Source: Bipolaris cookei
Taxonomy: Eukaryota > Ascomycota > Dothideomycetes > Pleosporales > Pleosporaceae
NCBI GenBank assembly: GCA_002286855.1
Contig: NRSV01000016.1
Coordinates: forward strand, 1-64,000
Direction of reading: 5' to 3'
DNA length: 64,000 bases
Below are positions 41,254 through 52,592 of this stretch, piece after piece (the stretch's first letter is position 1; every line of letters starts with the position of its first letter). The position numbers were made by a program, and so were the translations under genes. Under the pieces are notes generated by a model, which saw only the letters and a program-made list of their open reading frames with translations, searched no databases and was not told the origin of the DNA.

Positions 41254-42417
41254 TAACCGGAGTGCAAGCGCGGGAGGTAAGGTAACTTCCCATAAAGCGG
41301 TAAGGGTCTCATCGATACTGTCTTCCCACTGAATGATTTGGTATCGAATCTTACTGATGATGTCCTCAAAAACCGACATCATATTGAATGATATAGACAC
41401 CGAACCGGAAAGCATTCATACTTTAGGTGGAAGAACGATCTCTTACTGAAACTAAGTCCTATACCATTATGATTTTGGAAAATACCAATTTCATGTCTAG
41501 AATATCAGACATTGCCAATGCCAATTTACCATCCCGAAGATTCTGGGCAACATACGTCCAGAAGTCTCAATTTATGTCGTCGCAAAGGCCCTTACTGGAT
41601 TTGATAGTGAAATGATCAATGTTCTCAACACGCTTGATAAACTCACCCACAAACCTGTGGATAAGGGAAAATGTACGTTCAGCGTTACCATCGTTATCTT
41701 CCCCCAGCCATGTGTAAGTCAATTTGGTCTTGGAATACAGTTTGCTCATCATGACCACCTGGGCATTCCTTTCATCAATATCTTGCTAGCTGATGCACAC
41801 TGCATCGACCCAGAGGATGACTTCTGAGTTGGACTGACGGATGCGCCGTAGTGCGGCTTCGAGATTGGGAGTAACCTGGACTCTGATATCATTGACTATA
41901 ATTTGTTTGGTGATGTCCCTTTGGCCCCATTTGTAGGACAGAGCCTTGCATGATGGTTCTTCAGCGAGACTAGCAGTGAAGAGCTGGCACGCGATAATAC
42001 TTTCTGGGATGTTGGTGAGGTGTATGCGAAGAAGTTGAAATCCTTCTCGGGTTAGGTCAAGCGGTTGGTAAAGTCAGGTATTTGCCATGTGGACAGCTTA
42101 TGGTGTGGAGAGGTAGCTGCAGTTTTCATATTTATGTGGAAGCGGGGCGTTCCGATCTTAAACAGTCAAAGCGTGTCGGGGCGGCTTTCAGTTGCCTCGT
42201 ATGTCAGGCATGGTGGCTGTGTATGCCCACGCGCTAGAACATTGTGGGGGTGCATCTGGGAGATGTTTGCACAGCCACCAAACATTACCACGGCATCTGC
42301 TATTGATGACTGCACCAGTCGAGCACAACACGTCTGTTTATATCGCCCGTAGCCACGACCAAACATAGCATAAAAGGGAACACCCATTCCCTCCACGAAC
42401 CCGCCCTGCAGTTCAAA

Positions 42418-43169
42418 ATGGCCATCCACATCCACCCCGCGACTCCTTCTATTGCCCCACGTCTCGCTAGTATTCACGTATCAGCTTTCTCTTCCAACCG
42501 GCTCATGCGCGCCATCTATCCCACGCCAGTAATTTGGGCGGCATTTGAACGCGCGGTAGAAGAGAAGCTAATTGCTGACATGCTTGATGAGAGGACGGGT
42601 GTGGTGGTTGCACAGTATACAGATATGGAAAAGGATGGCGGAGGAGAAATAGTAGGATTTGCAGTATGGTGCCACGCTTTTCTGGAAGAAAAGGAGGATG
42701 AAAGAAGCAGTGGCATCGAAAAGACATATACAGCACCGTGTTGGAATCTACCAGAGGGGACAGATTGGGACATTTTAAATGGATGGAAAGCTGCTGCTGC
42801 CAAAGTTGCGGACCGCACTATTGGAGATTGTCGGCATTTTGGTAAGTATACATGTCACGTTTCGTTTCCAACTGACTCTTGGTAACATCGATCTCGACAG
42901 AACTATCCTGGATCGCCGTATCACCGAGCCATGGCCGTCAAGGCGTGGGCAGAATGCTACTTGACTGGGGCCTCGACACATGCAACAAGCAACGGGTGCC
43001 TGCGTACTTGGAAAGTACTGTGGAGGCGGCCGAGACATTTTATGCAAAAGCTGGATTTAGGGAAAAGGGGAGAATTCAGTTGGTGGTCAAGGGCGAGTTG
43101 TACGAGGAAGTTGCTTGTGTATATGAACCCAGTAATATGCAAGACGAGGATGACGCGAGGCTGAGGTGA
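42418..43169 (+). CDS. GNAT-family N-acetyltransferase (230 aa, 2 exons)
   Basis: GNAT enzymes transfer acetyl from acetyl-CoA to amines. Exons are 42418-42841 and 42901-43169; the 59-nt intron has GTAAGT donor and GACAG acceptor and joins RHF to ELSWIAVSP. The second exon has the acetyl-CoA site (SPSHGRQGVGRMLLDWG, matching R/Q-x-x-G-x-G/A) and the typical end PAYLESTVEAAETFYAKAGF. The first exon has strand and helix elements typical of the fold (MAIHIHPATPSIAPRLASIH). Substrate is unknown. It starts 290 bp from the HET pseudogene, divergently, and appears undamaged. Confidence 0.88.
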
Positions 43170-44539
43170 AGGGCCGGTTGAAGACATATAGCTACCAAAC
43201 ACACCCAGTACGCCTACTACGCGATAATGACGGGTACGGCAACCCAGTAATCAGGGTGGATCGATAAGTAACCGGTGCCCACTCATGGTCAGTAATTCAG
43301 AAGATCTGCGTAGGCTATGATCTCTTGACGGGGTTCTCGCTAAAGATGCGATCTGCTCGTGATCGGTTTCGAGTGCCGGGACGCGCCATGAGGTGCGTCA
43401 TGGGCATGCTAGCGGAGCAGCCTTCCCTGCTGGGACGCAGGGGCTCCGCTCCTGTTGGTATCTCGTTTGCTGGTTCAGTCAGGTACTATTTTCGGTCGAC
43501 TAAAAAGATCTTCAGCAGCATGCAGGATTCGCCTCCGGGACGGATGGAATGGGTTTAGGACATTGTGTAATATTTCATCATGTTGAGGTGATTGCTGAGA
43601 AGAAGGTTTTGTCCGTACTCTACATGCTAATTTTACCAAGGGTACAGGCATATAGAGTATACTAAATGCTAACACGGCCGTATATATAGCGCACGCCAGT
43701 TCAATTCGCCCTAGCCAGGGAGCTGTGATATCTGTGCAAGGCAACATATATGCGCGTGACCGTTACGGCGAGGGCATTTCCAGAAAGAGGCGGTCTACGA
43801 TACTCGAACCTGTATAGGTATGCTGCATACACATATTGCTGTATACATACCCCTTGAGGGCACGTCGCGGAGAGGCCATAGTCAGGGACTGTGTGGATCC
43901 AGCGATGCTTCTAGAGCGTGCTCTAGTTTGCTGCTGACACAGTGGCAGCGCAGCCAAGGAGGGAGCGAGGGAGCGAGGGAGCATTTGGGCCAGTGTTGGC
44001 CGTCGCAGGCCCCACGGGGACTCGCGTCGTCGAGTCGGGGGTGAGGGCGAGTACGCCGGCGGGTGGTGGTGAGATGGGTTTTTTTCACAGAGCATGTCGG
44101 ATGTTGCTGACTTTAGCCCGTCTGGCTGGTGGCGGCGGCCAATCAGCGAATCCATGACACACAAATTGCCACTTTTAGCCGGGCCCGTTGCATCACCCGT
44201 GACCGACGACGCCGCCTTTGGCCTCGAGATTGCTCGCAGACTTCTCCTTTCGGCGCTTCCAAAGCATCACTACCATCTCTTGATCCATTCTTCGGATCCA
44301 CAGCCAGGTCGCGCCCGCGACGCACTGGTCGTTTGGGTTCGCATCGACGGCCGCAAACGCAGTTGGGCCCATGAGGTAACGCCGACAACAACTCACTGCC
44401 CAAGCCCTGAGCACCCAGCACCACGCCTCTATATGCTTGATTCCCCCTCTGCACCACATCAGCCCTCATTCCTTTGGTCCACACTATAGCACACTCACTT
44501 CACTGTCATCTCTCCTTCCGGGCGCTCCATCCCCCCGCA
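43170..44539. other. Gene-free stretch upstream of the transporter
   Basis: No convincing coding region. The part after about 44200 is pyrimidine-rich and probably the 5' leader of the transporter gene, as ATG 44540 is preceded by an in-frame upstream ATG at 44474 with no conserved sequence. Confidence 0.45.
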
Positions 44540-46609
44540 ATGGAGCCCACTTCGTCCCATTCGTCTGATCGCACAAACGTCGATGCTCACGAGCTCGACC
44601 ACCTTGCCCCCACCCACCCAACGCCCTCAGTACAGCCTGAGCAGGCGACAGGCAGGGCACGCGTGCGCTTCAACAGCTCGGCCAATGTTGAAGTCCCCAT
44701 TTCTCCCCAGTTCTCTCGCAGCAATGAGCCCGTTGAAGGGCCCAATTCGGGAGAAAACACCGTCGACCAGCACACAGCCGATGCTGAAGAGCTGCTCAAT
44801 GCCCACAATGCCCGCCTTGCACATGCTGGGACCGCACGTGCTGAGAGTTCAGAAGGTCATACTTTTAGTGACACCGACTCGGACGGCGGTTATGCCGTGA
44901 CAGGCAATAACAATGGAGGCATCTTCTATCAGATCCTCCAGACATACAAGAACCCCATATCTGCCTTTCCCGACGCCGCCTCCGAACACAGCAATACTAC
45001 CCCTCCCCATCCGGTCTCTTCTTCGGGCGCCAACACGCCAAAACGGAAATGGTACAACGCCAACAAACCCATCCAGTCAACTGACACACTGGCTACTCTG
45101 ATTGGTGCTTCGGCCAAGTTGGCCAACCCCAAAGATGAAAAGAAAGACCCTGCTCTGCGACCGCGCCAGCACAAGCGGACAGGCAGTGGTGGCATTGTTG
45201 CAAAAGTCTGGAAGGCCAAAGAAGACCAGGACGCCAAGATCAAGATTCATGTGGCCAACATCCTCAAGCGACAGCAGTACATTATTCGCATGTGTCGTGC
45301 TCTCATGCTTTTTGGCGCACCTACTCATCGCCTCGAGGAATATCTTGCCATGACAGCAAAGGTTCTCGAGATCAACAGCCAGTTTCTCTACATCCCTGGC
45401 TGTATGATCATCTCCTTCGACGACAACCTTACCCATACCGCCGAAGTCAAGATCGTCCGCACTACCCAGGGCGTCAACTTGGCTAAGCTTAAAGACACTC
45501 ATGAAATCTACAAGGAGGTCCTGCATGATGTCATCAGTCTCGACGAAGCTCTTACCCGCCTCGACACCGTTATCAACGCAAAAGACCGTCATCCCATCTG
45601 GCTGACCGTCATCATGTATGGCTTAGCCAGTGCAGCCGTTTCTGTTTTCTTCTCAGCACGCTTCATTGATATGCCCATCATCCTCGCCCTTGGTATGGTT
45701 CTGGGTGTGCTCCAACTGGTCATCGCTCCACTATCCAAGACGTACAGCACTGTTTTCGAAATCACAGCCACCATTCTCATGAGCTTCCTCGCTCGTGCTT
45801 TTGGCAGCATCAACAATGGAAACCTCTTCTGTTTCTCGGCCATTGCACAGAGCGCCATCGCCTTGATCCTTCCCGGGTGGCTAGTCCTGAGCTCTGCTCT
45901 CGAACTCCAGTCCCGTGCCATTGTGCCTGGCTCCATCCGACTCGTCTTTGCCATCATCTACTCTCTCTTTCTGGGATATGGCATAACCGTCGGCACAGCC
46001 ATCTACGGTGCTATCGATAGCAATGCCACCAACGCGACCCAATGCCAGGAACCCCTACACCCATACTGGAGCTTCCTCTTCGTTCCTCTCTACGTCTTCT
46101 TCACAACGTTCACTGTACAAGCAAAGTACAAGCAAATGCCTGCTATGATCATCATTGCATTTGCTGGTTACTTGGTCAACTTCTATGCCAGCAAGAAATT
46201 CTCGTCTTCCGCTCCAATCGCATATACTTTTGGTGCCTTCACTGTCGGTGTTTTGGCCAACCTCTACAGTCGGCTGCGTCACGGAGTTGCTGCTGCTGTG
46301 CTCCTACCTGCCGTCTATGTACAGGTCCCTGGATCTCTTGCATCGAGCGGGAGCATCAATTCTGCTCTGAAAACTGCATCCGCCTTGATCAAAGGCGCAG
46401 CAGGAGCAGCTGATGTAAGACACTTTGTATCATCTCAAATGGTCATTTCTAACGCAAATTAGTCGAGTCCCGATAGTTTGAACGCTATTGTCTTCAACGT
46501 CGCAGCTTCCATGATCCAGATTGCCATTGGCATTACTGTCGGCTTGTTCATGGCGGCCCTCCTCGTCTACCCCATGGGCAAACGACGGAGTGGTCTCTGG
46601 ACTCTGTAG
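44540..46609 (+). CDS. ThrE/Prm10-type membrane protein, DUF1212 family (673 aa)
   Basis: Exons are 44540-46414 and 46463-46609. The 48-nt intron has GTAAGA donor, CTAAC branch and TTAG acceptor, and the last 48 residues include a final membrane helix (MIQIAIGITVGLFMAALLVYP). The N-terminal 230 residues are polar and disordered. The soluble ThrE domain has MCRALMLFGAPTHRLEEYL and PGCMIISFDD, followed by about ten membrane helices (first near PIWLTVIMYGLASAAVSVFF). Yeast Prm10 and bacterial threonine exporters share this architecture; transport of amino acids is inferred. I start at MEPTSS because the upstream 22 residues from 44474 look like leader. Confidence 0.92.
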
Positions 46610-48420
46610 AGTATACGTTTTGATTTCCTTTTCTTGTTCTGCATAGCGATACGGCGTCTCGGAAAAAAAACGAGGGCGTTTGGGGGAGTTTGCGTGCTAA
46701 TCATGAGTAGTTGTCAACACTACCACGTTCAATCTGGTCGGTGCCTCATGGCAATGCGTGGTGTCGAGGTGAAGTGTGAAGGTAAGCCCTATTGCAGCTA
46801 CGGTCGATTCCAGCGCAACCTCCGAGCAACCTTCGACCGCCTTGCAACAACCATTCCCTACCCCGATAGCCGTTGCGACATCCTATATCCATTCGGCCAC
46901 CCCCGCAGCCTTTGCATCACATATTCTCCCGGTTACTCCCGCAGCCTTTGCGACATCCTCTGCCCGGTCACCTAGCAACCCTTGCCTAAACCATCCACCC
47001 GGTAATTCCCAAAGCCCTCTGTTGTATACCCACCCGGATAACCCCGTAACCTTGAAATCCTTGTCCTTTTGGAAAACCCCTCGGAGCCCCCATTGGAATC
47101 CTGGATTCTTTTTAAAATGCCCTCACAATTTGGTTTCCTTCCTCGGCATACCTTTAGGTTGCTTTCCCCTTGCGCCAATTCACTTACTTTAGGTCCTGCG
47201 ATTACCGATTGCGACATATACCGTACCCTCCGGTCCCCCTTCCATACGGCCTTCCAAGCAACATCCAATCCCTGCGTCTTTGCGTCCTCGTATTCTGCCC
47301 ATGATACTTTGCTCATGTTTGCAAAGCTCATGTCAGTGCGAGGATGATGATCATGTGTTTAGTGTGATGACTGTTATGATTTTATGCCTGTGACGATGTG
47401 ACGATGTGAATTGCTAACCTCGGTAAAGTGGGCATGGTGGAAGATTAGAAGTGGATATTATGGGGATTGATAGGGTTCGGTAGTAAATAGATGATGAAAA
47501 TGTTATAATTGAGTTTGGAACGTGGTCTTGACAAACATAGATGCTCTTATTGATGTATTTCCTAGTTGACCCAAGTGCTCAGCTCGAGTAGTGCATGTTG
47601 GGTGTGGGATTGGATAAATGGATCGTTGAAGTATGACTAAGCAGCCGTAGGTGCTTCAAGTGGGCACAAGCCTTTGGTTCCTCTCTTGTTTATTCATTTG
47701 TTACATTCTCACATTCGACATGTGCTTGGATAACCAGTGGTGGAGTCATGAAAGACGAGAGAGAATAAGTAGTTGAGTAGGAGGAGGATAAAAGGAAAGA
47801 TGAAGGAGAACAAGAGCAAGATGCACGCTCAAAGTCTAACCCTATCACTCTACTATACCCACATGAATAAATGCTGATCAAATTTCCCTCAAGCCACTGG
47901 GCAATCTTCACAGTGACGTCGCCATACCTTACCCTAGTCCCAAACCCCCATCATACACGCAAGCATCTAAGTAAGCAACAAACGTACCCAAGCTTCTCTC
48001 CAAGACACCCCACAAATCCCCTCCCCCCTTCGTCAGCGCATCAAGAAGAACAAAGTTGAGGCTCAATTCACACACCCATGTGTGTCGATGCATACTGACG
48101 TCAAAGGCTCACACACCCGCAGTCTCTCTCTTTCTTTCTCTCATCCCCCTTCCCCTCTCCCTCCCCAACAATGACACAGGCAAAGGAAACGTGCATCTAG
48201 AAGGATGCATGGAAGGACGCACTGACAACCCCATTGCTGCAGTCAGGATACTAAAGACCCTGCTGGCTGGCTGGCTGGCTGGCTGGCTGCAGCTTGGGTC
48301 GAGGAGGGTCTTGGGGTGGGGTGGGCTTTTGGAGAGTTTTATTGGGTAGCTTGTACGGGTACTGCTTACGCGAGGGGAGTATATGGTCTAGTCTCGAGTG
48401 TGTGTCGCTGACATAGGTTG
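46610..48420. repeat. Gene-free stretch with Pro/Arg-type imperfect tandem repeats
   Basis: 46850-47000 has imperfect units built on CCCGCAGCCTTTGC and ACATCCT. A (CTGG)n run lies at about 48263-48288. No coding region is supported. Confidence 0.45.
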
Positions 48421-51400
48421 ATGCTCCAAGTGAAGATTCGGTTGCGGGTCGGTTCCGAGCGGTGGTTTTTGGGGTTTAGGGTTTTTTTCGGGGGGGGGGG
48501 GGGGGTGTTTGGGAGGTACTATGACGGTAGTGAGGTATTTTACAACAAGGCATGTTCCTGGGGTGCTTGTGGCTCAAGATTGCGTTTGGAGCTTGCGGAC
48601 AGACGCGGAATACGCAGACAGCATTTCCAGGCATCCCGTTGACGCGTACAGTGGCCGGGCATAATCGGCAAATATGTAAGTTTGAGTGACTTTCCGGTGT
48701 GGTTTTGTTTTAGGGGGATGAAGAGGCAGGAAAGGACAAGTGACGGACGGATCGCTACTAGAGGCGGAAATAACGAAGGCGTGATGCAAGTGCAAAGCTT
48801 ACCAAGAAGCGAGAAGAAACAAGTGTCGGGAAAGCTTCAAGCCAAACAAAAGAGGGACGTCTAGGGGGAGACTACGATCTACAATAGGAGATTCGTTCGC
48901 GTATACACAAGGCGTAGTCTACAAATACAAATGCATAGAGTATACAACCACGACGGATGTCCGACGGTGGCTGGTTTTTCTCCCCATTCTCACGACGAGT
49001 TCCCCGCGTGTCAAGATGCCAGGGAAAAGCTTGGCATGCACATTGTGTGGGCTCGTGTCGTATGGTGGGCCTGGAGCATGGAGTATCGGAAGCAAGCAAC
49101 CAGTGTCAGTCAGTAAAAGCAGCAATGTCCCGGTGCTTTTGTAGGGCTGTGTTAGCGTCCGCCGGATTGATTTGGCACTGGACCCTGAGATGCGCCGGCC
49201 TCATGACGCTATGACGATTGGGGACTGTGCTAAGATATTTATAAGGTGGGAGGGATAGGCTGGGCGTGAAATGAAGAAAATGAATGCAATCCGACTCGTG
49301 GTCGTTAGGCGTTCTCACAAGACAAGTGTCAGGTGCTGGGAATCCTTTAGTGCTTGTTACTGAGACGGTTGTGTTGATAAATGCAGAAGACTTGCATTAA
49401 CAATTCACGGGCTGGGACTAGTGGTGTCGATAGCTTCCGGAGCGGGTACAGGACAAGGCGGGAAAGCAGAATCAAACCCCACGAGTCGCTTAAATCTGGT
49501 CGTCGGCAGGGTCTTTTTGGGAGTTGCTGCTGTTGCTGACTGTTTAGCCGGCTGGGTAGGCTTGGTGCTTTACGGTGCAGCAAGAGAGTTGTGTCAGCAG
49601 CGGGGCAAGCCATGTCGAGTGGTCGTCTTGCAGGATCGATTATGTACACAGTACGCAGGGTAGGAGATATCTTGGAGTGGGCTTGCTTGCAGGTATGTAG
49701 GCACGGGCCATGAATTAGTGGATGGGAGAAATGCAAATCAGATAAGATACTCATGTGCATATTGTGTCGCTGCCATAGGCATAGGTGTACACCTACTGCA
49801 GCGGCCGATGATCCTTACGACATGTGGCTAGCTGGCAGTGCATATGCGTATCTGGCCAAGGGGATTGGAAGCGGATAGGATTTCCAGGCGAGGGGAATGA
49901 CCAGGGCCCGAGTCCAGACGGCTCGATGGGGGGGTTGTACGTCACCGGAGCGGTCTTGTTTGCCCAAAGCAAAATTACTCTTTTCAGCCAGCAGTCAAGC
50001 GTAGTCGCAGCAGAACACCGCAGGTAGGGCTGTGGCCTACTCGACTGCCACGTGGATTGGTGCAAATATATGTGCAAGCCGTACGACACGGCACACATGA
50101 GAGCGACTTTTGTGAAGGGAGTAGGTGGTGTACCAGTGTCGACTGTATACAAGTATGTATATGTGTATGTCAGTGTGGCGGCCAGCACGGGTCAACGGGG
50201 GGCAATCAGTTGCTTTTTGGGGTACAGAATGATGGAGAATGAGTTGATAGCGCCGCGGAGGATGGCGTGAGTGTGTACATACAATAGTCGCACTGTAGGA
50301 GTAGGCAGGTAGCGGTCGCTTACAGCAATGTTGCATGGAAGAGGCTGCTGATAAGTCATGGCTACGGCGCTTACGTGGACTGGTAGAGACGAGGGTAACA
50401 CGTGCTAGTGCCAGACACGCTTGCCCGCCAATCCCCAGCCTCGACACCCCATCTTTGACCGATCGAAGGCGCCAGATGCTACCAGCCATCAACTACGCGC
50501 GATAATGCGTGCTTTCACCTTGACACTGCCAGCACGACACAACGGCCTGCCCTGGTCTGGTCGCAAGCAGCAGCAGCCGCAGCAGCACGCATTCGCCAGT
50601 TGCAGCATATGCTCGTCCGGCCCCAAGATGCAGGCCTGTTATCGCAGAGTCACCGCTTGGAGCAGCTTGAGGCCGGCTATTTTGCACACCACGCAGACGC
50701 CCGTTCGGCTCCGTGTCCTCGCCGTCGTCGTCGTCAAGCGAGGCCGAAGGGCGGTGACAGAATTGGAGGGCGGCTGCATCTGTGGCTGTCTGTGGCTAGC
50801 ACGAACGACACGTGACTCCGACCGAACTTCGGCCTACGCCTGCTCTCCCCTCACCCACAAGCAACAGATGCAGACGAGCTGAAGGCGACCCCGGGCTCCG
50901 TACGTCACTGCAGCGATAGCGACACCTGGCCCTCCTGTCGTTGGCTAGTGTACCACCAAACCACACACGACGGTCCCGGACACCACCCACGGGTCTGCAT
51001 GTGAAATAGCACAGTCACCAAACCGTCCCATCCCACATGTGTGGGTGTACTACCTACCTACTATCTACTAGCTACTTCCTACATATACACTGCCCGTCGC
51101 CACCGTTGCCTCGCTCCCCTTCAGCCTTACCGCACATGGCCAGCGGCCGTCTTCTCGAAAAGACACGCCCAGGCACCTTTGGGATGCCGTCAAAGGCGGG
51201 CACAAATGACGGGCGTGCGTGCTGCACATGTGCGGGTTAGCTCAGCAGGCTTGCCAATCTTTTATCAAAGACTCAAACCAGTATAGCGCACGCCTCTATG
51301 CACGCCCCTGGCCCGCGGCAATCGGTGGTCTAACCTGACGAGCCATTCCTCGACGAGAATAACAACATCTTGGGATGCCCGCTGCACGCCTGGTCTGTGC

Positions 51401-51811
51401 CCCGGACGCGTGGGCCGAAAGTATTGCGACAGTCCCACGCCTGGCAAGCGTCAGGCTCGCCTTATGCACGTATTTTCGCTCAGCGCCACATGTCTAGGCT
51501 CCGCTGTGGCCGTTGGAAGCGGACATGATGGCATGGGCTTCCCAAATCCCTGTCCAAGCCTTCGGTCACCATCTCTACCGACTAGTACGTCGACGCACTT
51601 GATGCCCGTCATGCGCTTCCTGTATAAGATCTCAGCTTGCCCACCGTTGTGTAAGCCTTCTTCACCACATAAGCAACTTGCCTAGACAGACATCGCCATC
51701 GCACGCCATACCTGCTCACCCTCTCAGCCTTGCCATACATATTACCAGACCTACTAATCACCACCACCACTCTTCTCGCCATTGCTTACAGCGCACCCAA
51801 CTACCACCGCA
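48421..51811. other. Gene-free stretch upstream of the bZIP gene
   Basis: About 3.4 kb without a convincing ORF, including a 16-G run at 48490-48505. The last kilobase or so is pyrimidine-rich, as expected for promoter and 5' leader. A long leader with upstream ATGs is plausible for this gene. Confidence 0.45.
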
Positions 51812-52592
51812 ATGGATTCCCATTCCTTTGACTACTGGATGGCCCAGAGCAACTATGTTGTTCCCTCACACCAGACCACCGTTTTCGACATGCCCCCAGA
51901 GCTGTCCAAAGTCCCCAGCCTCAGCGGATCGCCCGTAAGTAGTCGATCACGCTAGTGCCGTCTTCTTCAAAACTCATATTCAAAAGGTTTCTTCCACATA
52001 TGACCAATTTCCCACCCAAATACAGCATGCATACTATCCGCAGATTGTCGACGAGCCCATGCAGTTTGGATCGTATCCCATGCCAATGACTCCATCTGAT
52101 TTTGGATCCGACCACGACAGCCCATACTGCAGTCCCCGACCATTGCAACATATCGAGCCAACCTTTGGAACCGTGCACACCCCCGCGCCAGCTGAGCGAA
52201 CGCACACAACCTCTGGTGTAAGTCTGACTCTAAAAATACTTAGTATCGAATCTAACCAGCACTAGCGCCGACGAGCTCAAAATCGTGCTGCCCAGCGCGC
52301 TTTCCGTGAGCGAAAAGAAAAGCATGCACGGGATCTCGAAAATCAACTTTCCATTCTCAATGAAAAGTACAGCAAGCTCGAGGTTTCGCACTCTGAACTG
52401 AACGCTGCGTACGAGAAGCTCCGGAAAACCATTGAGCTGCTCACGCAAGACGACAATGCCGAGGGCGAAGATGAGGATAGCACTTCCACACGTCGACGCA
52501 GCACAAACTCAGATACTCTACGAAAACTACTCGATATACTGCACGGCGAGTTCAAGAGTACGACACCAGTAAAGACTGAGGTTGTTTCCTGA
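51812..52592 (+). CDS. bZIP transcription factor, YAP-like (226 aa, 3 exons)
   Basis: Exons are 51812-51934, 51987-52217 and 52266-52592, all phase 0, with 52- and 48-nt introns (GTAAGT donors). Exon 1 starts MDSHSFDYWMAQSNY. The third exon begins with the basic region RRRAQNRAAQRAFRERKEKH, with the N-x-x-A-A-Q-x-A-F-R pattern typical of Yap/AP-1-type fungal bZIPs. A leucine zipper follows (Leu/hydrophobic every seven from LENQLSIL). An acidic stretch (DDNAEGEDED) and a Ser/Thr/Arg tail follow, ending KTEVVS. No cysteine-rich domain is present, unlike true Yap1, so a redox-sensing role is not indicated. It probably binds DNA as a dimer in the nucleus. Confidence 0.9.

Larger units (their letters stand above)
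39648..42129 (-). pseudogene. HET-domain protein gene, decayed and split by a MITE
   Basis: HET-domain proteins trigger cell death in fungal non-self recognition. From a possible ATG at 42129 the minus strand encodes the HET hallmarks: CKALSYKWG, LWVDAVCIS, and TYTWLGEDNDGNAERTFSLI. After the MITE come DATDPRDKIYGTLGF and the C-terminal pattern NGKSLIVTEKGCIGF with GDDVCIVVGYLYP. Damage includes TAG at 41786-41788 (probably CAG to TAG in CISQ-D), an early TAA, extra 10-bp units at 40791-40820, and the 393-bp insertion. It is non-functional. Confidence 0.85.

Noticed and set aside
46850..47000. Possible CRISPR-like or regular spaced repeat
   Set aside because: Units are short, imperfect and irregularly spaced, and the DNA is eukaryotic. 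Described only as imperfect tandem repeat.
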